Shown piece after piece: positions 1-7,410 of a stretch of DNA of 23,458 nucleotides. Numbering within the stretch: the first letter of the stretch is position 1; each line of letters starts with the position of its first letter. The position numbers were made by a program, and so were the translations under genes. The DNA is from Actinomycetes bacterium. GTDB taxonomy: Bacteria > Actinomycetota > Actinomycetes > Actinomycetales > Microbacteriaceae. The stretch is from positions 1 to 23,458 of the forward strand of contig JAEYVF010000054.1 of the NCBI GenBank assembly GCA_023432005.1, written 5' to 3'. The notes under the pieces were generated by a model, which worked only from the letters and a program-made list of their open reading frames with translations, ran no database searches and was not told the origin of the DNA.

Positions 1-1268
1 GCCGTGAGCACCGCGATGCCGAGCGCGACGCCGACCTCGCGCACCGTCGAGTTGGTTCCCGATGCCTTGGCCGAGTCCGCCGCGGGCATGTGGGCGAGCA
101 CCGCGGTCGAGGAGGGGGCGAAGACGAGGCCCATCCCGACGCCCGCCAGGATGAACGGGCCGACGAGCTCGGCGTACGGCACCTCGGGCGACATGACGAG
201 GCCGATCCACGTGAGCGCCGACGCCTGGAGAGTCAGCCCCGCGACGATGAGCGCGCGGGTGCCGACGCGTCCCGAGACGAGGCCCGCGAGCGGAGCCACG
301 ACCATCGGGGCCATGGTCCACGGCATCGTGAGCACGCCCGCCTCGAGCGGCGAGTAGCCCTGCACGATCTGCAGGAACTGGATGAGCACGAAGACCGAGC
401 CGAACATCCCGAAGCTGAAGCCGAGGCCGACGAGGTTGGCGATCGAGAACGAGCGATCGCGGAACAGCCGGAGGGGGAGGAGGGGCGCGGGCGCGCGCCG
501 CTGCCACAGCACGAAGAGCACGAGCAGCGACGCCCCGCCGACGAGGCCCGTCAGCACCTCGAGGCTGTCCCAGCCGGCCTCGTTGCCCCGCACGATGCCC
601 CAGACGAGACCCAGCACGCCGAACCCGGCGAGCACGACGCCGAGCACGTCGGCGCGCAGGCGATCGCCGAAGGGGTTCGGCAGCAGGGCCAGCACGACGG
701 GGATCGCGATGAGGCCGATGGGCACGTTGAGCCAGAAGATGGCGTTCCAGTTCCAGCCCTCCACGACGGCGCCGCCCACGAGGGGACCGAGCGCCACGGC
801 GAGTCCGGCGACCCCTCCCCAGATGCCGATCGCGAGGGGGCGCCTCCGCTCGCTCACGGCTCCCGCGAGGAGCGAGAGCGAGAGCGGCATGATGGCAGCG
901 CCGCCGACGCCCTGCACGGCGCGGGCCGCGATGAGCTGTGCGGGGTCGGCAGCGAGCGCCGCCCCCGCGGAGGCGAGCGTGAAGAGCGCGATGCCCGCGG
1001 CGAACACGGTGCGTCGGCCGAGCCGGTCGCCGAGCGCGGCGGCCATGAGGATGAAGCTCGCGAACGCGAGCGTGTACGCGTTCATGAACCACTGCAGCTC
1101 CTCGATGCTCGCCCCGAGGTCGAGGCGGATCGCGGGGAGCGCGTTCGTCATGACGAGGTTGTCGAGGGTGGCCATGAACATCGGCAGGCCGGTCGCGAGC
1201 AGCATGAGGCCGAACGGCACTCGGCGCGGCGGGCGGGTCGCGGGTGCGGGGGCGGGGGTGGCGGACAT
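1..1268 (-). CDS. MFS efflux transporter, DHA2 (14-TM drug:H+ antiporter) type, C-terminus cut by window edge
   Basis: The minus-strand frame stays open from an ATG at 1268 to the left edge, giving about 422 visible residues, so the last membrane helices are missing. The start is supported by a GGAG ribosome site at 1275-1278. The N-terminal region carries the DHA2 motif in the first helix (MATLDNLVMTNALPAI), then the loop motif GDRLGRRT, then many hydrophobic helices in the order expected for a 14-helix exporter (family normally about 480 residues). Such proteins export drugs or toxic compounds across the cytoplasmic membrane using the proton gradient. It is divergent from a TetR gene, and two palindromes lie between them, so it is probably the target repressed by that regulator. 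The substrate cannot be told from sequence. Family assignment is firm; the role in resistance is inferred from family and context. Confidence 0.9.
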   Translation of the reverse strand, partial: MSATPAPAPATRPPRRVPFGLMLLATGLPMFMATLDNLVMTNALPAIRLDLGASIEELQWFMNAYTLAFASFILMAAALGDRLGRRTVFAAGIALFTLASAGAALAADPAQLIAARAVQGVGGAAIMPLSLSLLAGAVSERRRPLAIGIWGGVAGLAVALGPLVGGAVVEGWNWNAIFWLNVPIGLIAIPVVLALLPNPFGDRLRADVLGVVLAGFGVLGLVWGIVRGNEAGWDSLEVLTGLVGGASLLVLFVLWQRRAPAPLLPLRLFRDRSFSIANLVGLGFSFGMFGSVFVLIQFLQIVQGYSPLEAGVLTMPWTMAPMVVAPLAGLVSGRVGTRALIVAGLTLQASALTWIGLVMSPEVPYAELVGPFILAGVGMGLVFAPSSTAVLAHMPAADSAKASGTNSTVREVGVALGIAVLT

Positions 1269-1299
1269 GATGGCTCCGTGGGATCGATGAGCGCGATAG

Positions 1300-1319
1300 T
1301 TGTAATCGGATGATTACAA
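1300..1319. promoter_or_regulatory. Operator-like palindrome O1 for the TetR regulator
   Basis: TTGTAATC-GGAT-GATTACAA is a perfect 8+8 bp inverted repeat with a 4-bp spacer. It lies in the divergent region between the MFS exporter and the TetR gene, and its A/T content stands out from the GC-rich surroundings. TetR dimers bind such sites. Assignment to this regulator is inferred from position. Confidence 0.75.
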
Positions 1320-1329
1320 GACGGCACAT

Positions 1330-1349
1330 TAGTAATCGGTTGATACCAT
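1330..1349. promoter_or_regulatory. Second operator-like palindrome O2, overlapping the TetR -10 box and start
   Basis: TAGTAATC-GGTT-GATACCAT repeats most of O1 with the same 4-bp spacer but imperfect symmetry. Its centre is 30 bp from that of O1, about three helical turns, so two dimers could bind the same DNA face. It overlaps a possible -10 box (TACCAT, 1344-1349), which would give autorepression. Confidence 0.6.
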
Positions 1350-1356
1350 GTCAACC

Positions 1357-1986
1357 ATGACCTCCCCCACGCCGGAGCAGAGCGCGACGCGCATGCGCTC
1401 CGACGAGCGCCGCGTGCTCGTGCTGGAGGCCGCCACGCGAGTGTTCGGCGACCGCGGCTACCACGGCGCGACGACCGACGCCGTCGCGCGCGAGGCGGGC
1501 GTGAGCCAGCCCTACGTCGTGCGGATGTTCGGGGGCAAGGAGGCGATGTTCCTCGCCGTGCTCGACCGCGCGATCGACCGGATCCTGGGCGCGTTCGAGG
1601 CCGACCTCGCCGAGCTCGCGGCAGACGGCCACGCCGACGACGAGGAGGCGGTGAGCGCGTGCCTCGGCCGCAGCTACGTCGACCTGCTCGCCGACCGCGG
1701 GCTCCTGCTGAGCCTCATGCAGGCGTTCATGCTCGGATCCGACCCCGTCGTCGGCCGGCAGGCTCGCGCGGGCTTCCGGCGCGTGTACGCGTTCCTGCGC
1801 GAGCGGGTGGGCCTCACCGCCGAGAAGGCGCAGGACTTCCTCGCCGTGGGCATGCTCCTCAACACCGTCGTCGGGCTGCGCATGATCGACGACTACGACT
1901 CCGACGGGAGTGTGCGCGAGCTCATCGACGAGATGCTCCCGACCAAGGTCGACGTGCTGCTGGCACTGCGAGGAGACGACTCGTGA
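1357..1986 (+). CDS. TetR/AcrR family transcriptional regulator
   Basis: The protein is about 209 residues, normal for TetR. The N-terminal helix-turn-helix is clear: RVFGDRGYHGATTDAVAREAG followed by VSQPYVVRMFGGKEAMFLAVL. The rest is a helical ligand-binding and dimer domain. No ribosome site precedes either possible ATG (1348 or 1357). I prefer 1357 because a TACCAT -10 box lies 7 nt upstream, matching leaderless genes elsewhere in this window; 1348 would add MST. It probably represses itself and the divergent DHA2 exporter through the two palindromes, with release by a toxic ligand. Its stop overlaps the GTG of truB, so the housekeeping gene downstream may share its transcript. Family is certain; target and exact start are inferred. 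Confidence 0.9.
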   Translation: MTSPTPEQSATRMRSDERRVLVLEAATRVFGDRGYHGATTDAVAREAGVSQPYVVRMFGGKEAMFLAVLDRAIDRILGAFEADLAELAADGHADDEEAVSACLGRSYVDLLADRGLLLSLMQAFMLGSDPVVGRQARAGFRRVYAFLRERVGLTAEKAQDFLAVGMLLNTVVGLRMIDDYDSDGSVRELIDEMLPTKVDVLLALRGDDS

Positions 1987-2882
1987 CGAGCGGCATCCTG
2001 CTCGTCGACAAGCCCCAGGGCATCACGAGCCACGACGTCGTGGCGCGCGCCCGCCGTCTGCTCGGCACCCGCAAGGTCGGCCACGCCGGCACGCTCGACC
2101 CGATGGCGACCGGCCTGCTGCTGCTCGGCGCCGACAGCTCGACGCGCCTGCTGACCTACCTCGTGGGGCTCGACAAGGAGTACACGGCGACCATCCGCCT
2201 GGGCGTCGCGACCGACACCGACGACGCCGAGGGCGAGCCGATCGCGCAGCACGACGCATCGGAGGTGGACGACGACGCGATCGCGCGCGGCATCGCCTCC
2301 CTGACCGGTCCCCTCGAGCAGACCCCGTCGACGTTCAGCGCCATCAAGGTCGACGGTCGCCGGGCCTACGACCGGGCACGCGCGGGGGAGCCCGTCGAGC
2401 TCACGGCGCGTCCCGTCACGATCCGCGCCTTCGAGCTGCTCGCGACCCGGCGCGAGGGCGCCGTCGTGGATCTCGACGTGCGCGTCGAGTGCAGCTCGGG
2501 CACCTACATCCGTGCCCTCGCGCGCGACCTCGGCGCGGACCTCGGCGTGGGCGGGCATCTCATCGCCCTGCGGCGCACGCGCATCGGACCGTTCGGCGTC
2601 GCGGACGCCGTGGTGCTGCCCGACCCGCGGCAGCAGCCGGACGCGGAGGCGCCCGCGCTCGTGGATCCGGCGACCGTCGCCGCGCGACTGTTCCCCGTCC
2701 TCCGTCTCGACGCCGCCGCGACGCGAGACATCGCCCACGGCAAGCGCGTGGAGCTCGACGCCCCCGACGCCGAGCTCGCCGCCGCCCTCACCCCCGACGG
2801 GCGCCTCGCCGCCCTCGTCGAGCTGCGTCGCGGGCGACTGCGCGTGCTGCTCGGCCTTCCGACCGAGGAGGTCCTCCCGTGA
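1983..2882 (+). CDS. truB: tRNA pseudouridine(55) synthase TruB
   Basis: TruB converts uridine 55 in the T-loop of tRNAs to pseudouridine in the cytoplasm. The 299-residue length is normal. The N-terminus has GILLVDKPQGITSHDVV, then the catalytic segment KVGHAGTLDPMATGLLLLG with the nucleophilic Asp in HAGTLDP, then the substrate segment STFSAIKVDGRRAYDRAR and CSSGTYIRALARDLG. The C-terminal 80 or so residues look like the actinobacterial TruB C-terminal domain. GTG at 1983 overlaps the TetR stop as GTGA, with AGGAGA at 1971-1976 as ribosome site. It leads the usual truB to ribF block, but a TetR gene sits where rbfA is common, so its expression may be tied to that regulator. Confidence 0.97.
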   Translation: MTSGILLVDKPQGITSHDVVARARRLLGTRKVGHAGTLDPMATGLLLLGADSSTRLLTYLVGLDKEYTATIRLGVATDTDDAEGEPIAQHDASEVDDDAIARGIASLTGPLEQTPSTFSAIKVDGRRAYDRARAGEPVELTARPVTIRAFELLATRREGAVVDLDVRVECSSGTYIRALARDLGADLGVGGHLIALRRTRIGPFGVADAVVLPDPRQQPDAEAPALVDPATVAARLFPVLRLDAAATRDIAHGKRVELDAPDAELAAALTPDGRLAALVELRRGRLRVLLGLPTEEVLP

Positions 2883-3247
2883 TCCTGCCCTTCACGATCG
2901 TGCAGCTCGCGCTCGCGTGCGTCGTCGGCCTCATGTGCGTCGCGCTCGGACTCGCGGGGCGCAAGCCGAACGACCTCACCGTGCTGTCGGTGGGCGCCGT
3001 CGGGCTCCTCGTGATCGCGCAGCTCGTCGTGGCGATCGTCGCGCCTATGGTGGGGAACGACCCCACCGGCAGCCTCCTCGAGTTCTGGATGTACCTCGGC
3101 ACGGCGGCCATCATCCCGCCTCTCGCGATCGTGTGGGCGCTCGTCGAGCGCAATCGCTGGTCGAACGTCGTGCTGGGCGCCGCGGCCTTCGCGATCGCCG
3201 TCATGCTCTGGCGCATGCAGCAGATCTGGACCGTGCAGCTGGCCTGA
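2879..3247 (+). CDS. Small membrane protein of unknown function between truB and ribF
   Basis: A 122-residue protein starts at GTG 2879, overlapping the truB stop (GTGA), which implies translational coupling. It consists almost entirely of four hydrophobic segments: about residues 2-24, 35-58, 72-90 and 98-112. Short charged links such as GRKPND and VERNRW separate them. No catalytic motif is visible. I do not recognise the family. The place in the truB to ribF block suggests it is conserved with these genes in relatives, but that needs comparison. Coding is supported by high third-position GC and tight overlap. Confidence 0.85.
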   Translation: MILPFTIVQLALACVVGLMCVALGLAGRKPNDLTVLSVGAVGLLVIAQLVVAIVAPMVGNDPTGSLLEFWMYLGTAAIIPPLAIVWALVERNRWSNVVLGAAAFAIAVMLWRMQQIWTVQLA

Positions 3248-3266
3248 GGCCCGCGCCGCGGCGGAC

Positions 3267-3272
3267 TACGCT
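3267..3272 (+). promoter_or_regulatory. Possible -10 box for the 3281 gene
   Basis: TACGCT lies 8 nt before the ATG at 3281. It could drive a nearly leaderless transcript of the second membrane gene and ribF. A GGAGG ribosome site lies at 3273-3277, so coupled translation from the upstream gene is equally possible. Confidence 0.35.
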
Positions 3273-3280
3273 GGAGGACG

Positions 3281-3712
3281 ATGTCCGCCCAGCCCCGCAC
3301 CCGCGCCTCCGGCATCGGCCGCGTGCTCGTCGCCGTCTACGCCGTCCTCGCGATGGCCGCCGTCGGGCGGTCGACCTTCCAGATCATCGACCGCTTCGAC
3401 GACGCCCCCATCGCGTTCACGCTCTCGGCCGTCGCCGCCGTCGTGTACGTGCTCGCGACGGTCGCCCTCGCGGCGGGATGGGATCGCCTGGCATGGGTCA
3501 CGGTGAGCTTCGAGCTCGCGGGCGTGCTCGTCGTCGGCGCCCTCTCGGTCGTCGCCCCGCAGCTGCTGGGTCTCGAGGAGATCAACCCCTTCGGGCGCGA
3601 GGCCACGGTCTGGAGCGTCTTCGGCGCCGGCTACCTGTTCATCCCCCTCGTGCTGCCTGTGCTCGGAATCCTCTGGCTGCGCACGCGGGGACGGGTCGCG
3701 GTCGAGGCCTGA
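3281..3712 (+). CDS. Four-helix membrane protein of unknown function
   Basis: A 143-residue protein has four predicted membrane helices, about residues 14-33, 47-68, 75-97 and 110-134. The N-terminus is short and basic (RTRASG) and the C-terminus basic (LRTRGR). The start is well supported by GGAGG just upstream. Its stop overlaps the ATG of ribF (TGATG), so the two are likely translated together. No motif points to an enzyme or transporter. Together with the preceding small membrane protein it forms a pair inside the truB to ribF block. The function is unknown. Confidence 0.87.
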   Translation: MSAQPRTRASGIGRVLVAVYAVLAMAAVGRSTFQIIDRFDDAPIAFTLSAVAAVVYVLATVALAAGWDRLAWVTVSFELAGVLVVGALSVVAPQLLGLEEINPFGREATVWSVFGAGYLFIPLVLPVLGILWLRTRGRVAVEA

Positions 3713-4662
3713 TGGAGTTCTACGACGGACTCGGAGCGGTGCCGTCGGGCTTCGGCCCGAGCGCCGTGACGATCGGCAAGTTCGACGGTGTCCACACGGG
3801 CCACCGTGCCGTGCTCGCGCGCCTGCGGGGCCTCGCCGCCGAGCGGGGGCTCGCCTCGGCGGTCGTGACGTTCGACCGGCATCCGCTCTCCCTGCTCGCT
3901 CCCGCCTTCTGCCCGAACCCGCTCGTGAGCAACCCGCAGAAGGTCGACCTGCTCGCGCAGTCGGGCGTCGACGCGACCCTCATGCTCGCCTTCGATCAGG
4001 AGCTCGCCGACCTCGAGCCCGAGGAGTTCGTGCGGCGGGTGCTCGTCGACGCCCTCGACGCCCGCCTCGTGCTCGCGGGAAGCGACTTCCGCTTCGGTCG
4101 TCGGGGCGCGGGTGACGTGGGCGTGCTGCAGGAGCTCGGGCGCGAGAACGGCTTCGAGGTCGTGCTCATCGACGACGTGCGCGAGGGCTCGGAGCGCGGC
4201 GAGCGTCGTGCGTCGTCGACGTGGATCCGTGAGGCGCTCGAGGCCGGCGCGGTCGAGGAGGCCGCACGCGTGCTCGGTCGCCCGCCGGTCGTGCGCTCGG
4301 TCGTCGTCGAGGGGGAGCGGCGCGGACGCGAGCTCGGCTTCCCGACGGCCAACCTCGACCCCGAGCGCCTGGAGGGCTTCCTGCCCGCGGACGGCGTGTA
4401 CGCCGCGTGGGCGACGGTCGACGACGTGCGCTATCCCGCGGCCGTCTCGATCGGCAACAACCCGACGTTCGAGGGCGTTCCTCAGCACCAGGCGGAGGCG
4501 CACCTGCTCGACGTCGATCTCGACCTCTACGGCCGCACGATCGAGCTCGCGTTCGTCGCGCGCCTGCGAGGGATGCGGCGCTTCGACTCGCTCGCGGAGC
4601 TCATCGACGCCATCGGCTCGGATGCTGCGGCGGCCCGCAGGGCTCTCGCGGTGACCGCGTGA
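3712..4662 (+). CDS. ribF: Bifunctional riboflavin kinase / FAD synthetase RibF
   Basis: RibF phosphorylates riboflavin to FMN and adenylates FMN to FAD. The 316-residue length is normal. The N-terminal nucleotidyltransferase half shows VTIGKFDGVHTGHRAVL (the HxGH-type site), VTFDRHPLSLL, GSDFRFGRRGAGD and SSTWIREALEAG. The C-terminal flavokinase half shows GRELGFPTANLD, GVYAAW, SIGNNPTFEG and EAHLLD. Both active halves therefore look intact. ATG 3712 overlaps the stop of the membrane gene before it, and its own stop overlaps the GTG of the MFS gene after it. No FMN riboswitch lies directly upstream; expression appears to come from the truB-led operon or the weak promoter near 3267. Confidence 0.97.
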   Translation: MEFYDGLGAVPSGFGPSAVTIGKFDGVHTGHRAVLARLRGLAAERGLASAVVTFDRHPLSLLAPAFCPNPLVSNPQKVDLLAQSGVDATLMLAFDQELADLEPEEFVRRVLVDALDARLVLAGSDFRFGRRGAGDVGVLQELGRENGFEVVLIDDVREGSERGERRASSTWIREALEAGAVEEAARVLGRPPVVRSVVVEGERRGRELGFPTANLDPERLEGFLPADGVYAAWATVDDVRYPAAVSIGNNPTFEGVPQHQAEAHLLDVDLDLYGRTIELAFVARLRGMRRFDSLAELIDAIGSDAAAARRALAVTA

Positions 4663-5918
4663 CGCCTCGCCCGCTGTGGCGGGGACGCGCACTCGCCCTC
4701 GCGGGCGTCGTGCTCGTCTCCCTCAGCCTGCGCACACCGGTCGCCGCGCTCTCGCCGATCCTCCACGAGGTGGCGGCCGAGATCCCGCTCGACGCGTTCG
4801 TGCTGGGTCTCATCGGCGCCGCGCCGCCGCTCGCCTTCGCGGCGAGCGGGCTCATCGCCCCCGCGGTCGCACGCCGCATCGGCCTCGAGCAGGCGCTCGT
4901 GGCATCCCTCGCCCTCATGGTCGTGGGGCACCTCGCCCGCAGCCTCGCACCGGAGGTCGTCTCGCTGACCCTCGGCACGGTGCTCGCTCTCGTCGGGGTC
5001 GGTCTGGGGAACGTGCTGCTGCCGCCGGTCGTGCGCCGGTACTTCCCGGATCGCGTGGGGCTCGTGACATCGCTCTATGCGACGCTGCTGTCGGTGTCGA
5101 CGGCGGTGCCGGCGCTCGTCGCCGTGCCGGTCGCCGATGCAGCCGGATGGCGCGCCTCGCTCGGCACCTGGACGCTCGTCTCGCTCATCGCGGCCGTGCC
5201 GTGGGTGGCGATGCTCGTACGCCGTCGCCGTTCCGGCGCGCCGCTCGGCGACACGGCACCGGATACGGGCGCCGTCGCGCTCGAGGCCGTGCCCGGACGG
5301 CTCGGCGTGCGGTTGCTGCGATCGCCGACGGCCTGGGCGATCGGCGTCGCGTTCGGCTCCTCGAGCCTCGGCGCCTACGCCGCCTTCGCGTGGCTCCCGC
5401 AGATGCTCGTCGACCGCGCGGAGGTCGATCCCGCGTCGGCGGGCGCGCTCCTCGCGCTCTTCTCGATCATGGGCTTCCCCGGCGGGCTCCTCGTGCCGGT
5501 CATCGTCGCGCGGTTCCCGCGCAGCACGGCGCCGCTCGTGCTGCTCGGCGGCGTGCTCTTCGCGGTCGGCTACCTCGGCCTCCTGATCGCGCCGACGGCG
5601 GCGCCCGCCGTGTGGGTGGTGAGCGCCGGGCTCGGACCGCTGCTCTTCCCGCTCGCGCTCGTGCTCATCAACCTGAGGTCGGTCAGTCATCGCACGACGG
5701 TCGCGCTGTCGGGGTTCGTGCAGACGGTCGGCTACATCCTGGGTGCCGTCGGGCCGTTCGTCGTGGGCATCCTGCACGACGCGACGGGCGGATGGACGGC
5801 ACCGCTCGTCTTCCTGCTGGCCGCCCTCGTGCTCGTGCCGCCGGCGGCGATCGTGCTCGCGCGCCGCCGCACCGTCGACGCGGAGCTGCGCCCGGCGGGC
5901 GTCGGCAGCCCGGCGTAG
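4659..5918 (+). CDS. MFS transporter, CynX/NimT-like
   Basis: The protein is 419 residues with about 12 hydrophobic helices, the usual MFS size. The opening, LVSLSLRTPVAALSPILHEVAAEIPLD, is typical of the cyanate/nitroimidazole (CynX/NimT) branch. A basic middle loop (LVRRRRSGAP) divides the two six-helix halves. GTG 4659 overlaps the ribF stop (GTGA), so it is probably translated with ribF. Members export or import small anions and drugs, but many are uncharacterised, so the substrate is unknown. The TAG stop codon is also the first three bases of the -10 box for the next gene. Confident as an MFS member, moderate for the subfamily. Confidence 0.9.
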   Translation: MTPRPLWRGRALALAGVVLVSLSLRTPVAALSPILHEVAAEIPLDAFVLGLIGAAPPLAFAASGLIAPAVARRIGLEQALVASLALMVVGHLARSLAPEVVSLTLGTVLALVGVGLGNVLLPPVVRRYFPDRVGLVTSLYATLLSVSTAVPALVAVPVADAAGWRASLGTWTLVSLIAAVPWVAMLVRRRRSGAPLGDTAPDTGAVALEAVPGRLGVRLLRSPTAWAIGVAFGSSSLGAYAAFAWLPQMLVDRAEVDPASAGALLALFSIMGFPGGLLVPVIVARFPRSTAPLVLLGGVLFAVGYLGLLIAPTAAPAVWVVSAGLGPLLFPLALVLINLRSVSHRTTVALSGFVQTVGYILGAVGPFVVGILHDATGGWTAPLVFLLAALVLVPPAAIVLARRRTVDAELRPAGVGSPA

Positions 5919-5921
5919 CGT
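5916..5921 (+). promoter_or_regulatory. -10 box of a leaderless promoter for the SRPBCC gene
   Basis: TAGCGT is separated by exactly 6 nt (GGGAGT) from the GTG at 5928, which places the transcription start on the start codon. The box overlaps the stop codon of the upstream MFS gene. No good -35 hexamer is visible. Confidence 0.6.
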
Positions 5922-5927
5922 GGGAGT

Positions 5928-6368
5928 GTGGAGACGATCCGGCTCGAGCGCGACATCGATCTCCCGCGCGCCATCGTGTGGGAGGCGCTCGTCGATCCCG
6001 TGCTCGTGGAGGGGTGGCTGCACCCGAGCGAGCGGCTCGTGACGGGCACGACTCCCGTCGAGTTCCGGGAGCCCGAGGATCCCGCGGTGCCCGCCGTGCT
6101 CGAGGTCGTGTCTCCCGCGTTCGGCGTCGTGCGCGTCGTGCTGGAGCGTTTGGAGGACGGCACGCGAGGTGAGGGAACGCGGGTCCGGCTGACGGTGGGC
6201 GACGAGTGGGGCAGGCGCGCCGACCGCGAGGCGCTGTGGGGGCTGCGACTCGCCCAGCTCGCCGAGCTCGTGCGGGGTCGCCCCGTCGACTGGACCGACT
6301 GGCCGGCGCTGCACCGGGCCGAGCACGAGGCATCGCGCACCGAGGCGGCGCATCGCGACGCGCGCTGA
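5928..6368 (+). CDS. SRPBCC (AHSA1/START-like) domain protein
   Basis: The 146-residue protein opens with IRLERDIDLPRAIVWEALVDPVLVEGWL, the first strand and helix of the START-like fold found in AHSA1/CalC-type proteins. The final helix is GLRLAQLAELVRGRPVDW. The fold forms a hydrophobic cavity that binds a small molecule, but the ligand cannot be predicted. No signal peptide is visible, so it should be cytoplasmic. GTG 5928 is chosen because of the -10 box 6 nt upstream; GGGAG is too close to act as a normal ribosome site. It is followed by a separate deo operon promoter, so it may be a single-gene unit. Confidence 0.82.
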   Translation: METIRLERDIDLPRAIVWEALVDPVLVEGWLHPSERLVTGTTPVEFREPEDPAVPAVLEVVSPAFGVVRVVLERLEDGTRGEGTRVRLTVGDEWGRRADREALWGLRLAQLAELVRGRPVDWTDWPALHRAEHEASRTEAAHRDAR

Positions 6369-6399
6369 TCGCGCATCCGCGCTGTCCCCCGAAACGCCC

Positions 6400-6413
6400 T
6401 GCGCATATGAGCA
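6400..6413. promoter_or_regulatory. Operator-like palindrome upstream of the deo regulator
   Basis: TGCGCATATGAGCA is symmetric except for one base pair (TGC-n-CATATG-n-GCA). It lies about 60 bp before the SorC-type regulator gene and 16 bp before its -35 box. It is the best candidate for self-binding by that regulator. Assignment is inferred. Confidence 0.5.
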
Positions 6414-6429
6414 CCACCGTACGCGGATG

Positions 6430-6459
6430 TTGGCGCGGCGACCGGCGCGGGGCTACCGT
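6430..6459 (+). promoter_or_regulatory. Promoter of the deo operon
   Basis: A -35-like TTGGCG (6430-6435) and a -10 TACCGT (6454-6459) are separated by 18 bp. The expected start near 6466 leaves a leader of about 6-9 nt before the ATG at 6472 or 6475. This argues against the upstream in-frame ATG at 6427. Confidence 0.5.
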
Positions 6460-6471
6460 CGTAGCGGAGAC

Positions 6472-7410
6472 ATGATGGATGAGGAACTGCTCGCCGTGCG
6501 CGTCGCGGAGCTCTACTACGACGAGAACAAGACGCAGGATGAGATCGGCGCGCTCCTGGGGATCTCGCGCTGGAAGGCCGGGCGCCTCCTCTCGCAGGCG
6601 CGCGAGCACGGCATCGTGCGCATCGAGATCGTGCACCCGCGCGCCCGACGCCTCGCGACCGAGCGGGCCCTGCGCGAGCGCTTCGGTCTCGCCGACGCCG
6701 TCGTCGTGCCGACCCCGGAGAACGAGGTCGGCGTGCAGGGGCGCGTCGCCCAGGCGGCGGCCGACTTCCTCACGAGCCTGCGACCCGTCCCGCGCGTGCT
6801 CGGCGTGAGTTGGGGCCGCACCCTCACCGACGTGGCCGACCGCATGCCCGACGGCTGGGCGACGGGCGTGACCGTCGTGCAGATCAACGGCGGCGTGAGC
6901 CTCAACCGCCGGCCCGGGACCGCCGCGACGCTCGCCTCGACGATCGCGCAGCGCGGCAGCGGGCACGCCGTGCTCCTGCCGAGCCCCGCCATCCTCGAAC
7001 GGCTCTCGACCAAGAAGGCGATCGAAGCCGACCGCACGGTGGCCGGCGTGCTCGACCGCGCCACGAGCGCGAACGCCTTCCTCTACAGCGCGGGCGTCGT
7101 CGACGCGAACTCCGCGCACGTCGAGAGCGGCTACCTGCGCCCCGAGGACATGGAGGAGCTCGCCCGCCGCGGGGCGATCGGCGACGTCGTCGGACGCTAC
7201 ATCGACGCCAACGGCAACATCGTCGACCCCTCGCTCGACGAGCGCACTCTCGGCATCTCGCTCGAGACGCTGCGCGCCGCCACCACGGCGATCCTCGTGA
7301 TCGCCGGAACCCCCAAGCACGACATCGCCCGCGCCGTCGTCACGAGCGGCCTGTGCACCGTGCTCATCACCGACGAGGCCACCGCGCGTGCCCTCCTGGA
7401 GGACTCATGA
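6472..7410 (+). CDS. SorC/DeoR-type sugar-binding transcriptional regulator
   Basis: The 312-residue protein starts with MMDEELLAVRVAELYYDENK, followed by a helix-turn-helix, TQDEIGALLGISRWKAGRLL, and a long sugar-binding domain. These features mark the SorC family, which includes B. subtilis DeoR; effectors there are phosphorylated sugars. It overlaps deoC (ATGA), so it probably senses deoxyribose 5-phosphate and controls this operon. The inducer is inferred from context. ATG 6472 and ATG 6475 are both possible; GGAG at 6466-6469 suits 6475 slightly better, whereas 6472 fits the promoter. A palindrome at 6400-6413 is a likely operator. Confident on family, fairly confident on target. Confidence 0.9.
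   Translation: MMDEELLAVRVAELYYDENKTQDEIGALLGISRWKAGRLLSQAREHGIVRIEIVHPRARRLATERALRERFGLADAVVVPTPENEVGVQGRVAQAAADFLTSLRPVPRVLGVSWGRTLTDVADRMPDGWATGVTVVQINGGVSLNRRPGTAATLASTIAQRGSGHAVLLPSPAILERLSTKKAIEADRTVAGVLDRATSANAFLYSAGVVDANSAHVESGYLRPEDMEELARRGAIGDVVGRYIDANGNIVDPSLDERTLGISLETLRAATTAILVIAGTPKHDIARAVVTSGLCTVLITDEATARALLEDS

Noticed and set aside
90..1313. Long plus-strand open frame opposite the MFS exporter
   Set aside because: It is rich in Arg, Glu, His and Asp with no fold-like pattern, as expected for an antisense frame of a high-GC gene. The minus-strand frame encodes a clear MFS protein.
6427..6471. Upstream in-frame ATG 6427 as start of the SorC-type regulator
   Set aside because: It lies before the -35/-10 pair, has no ribosome site, and adds residues (MLARRPARGYRRSGD) unlike the family's N-terminus.
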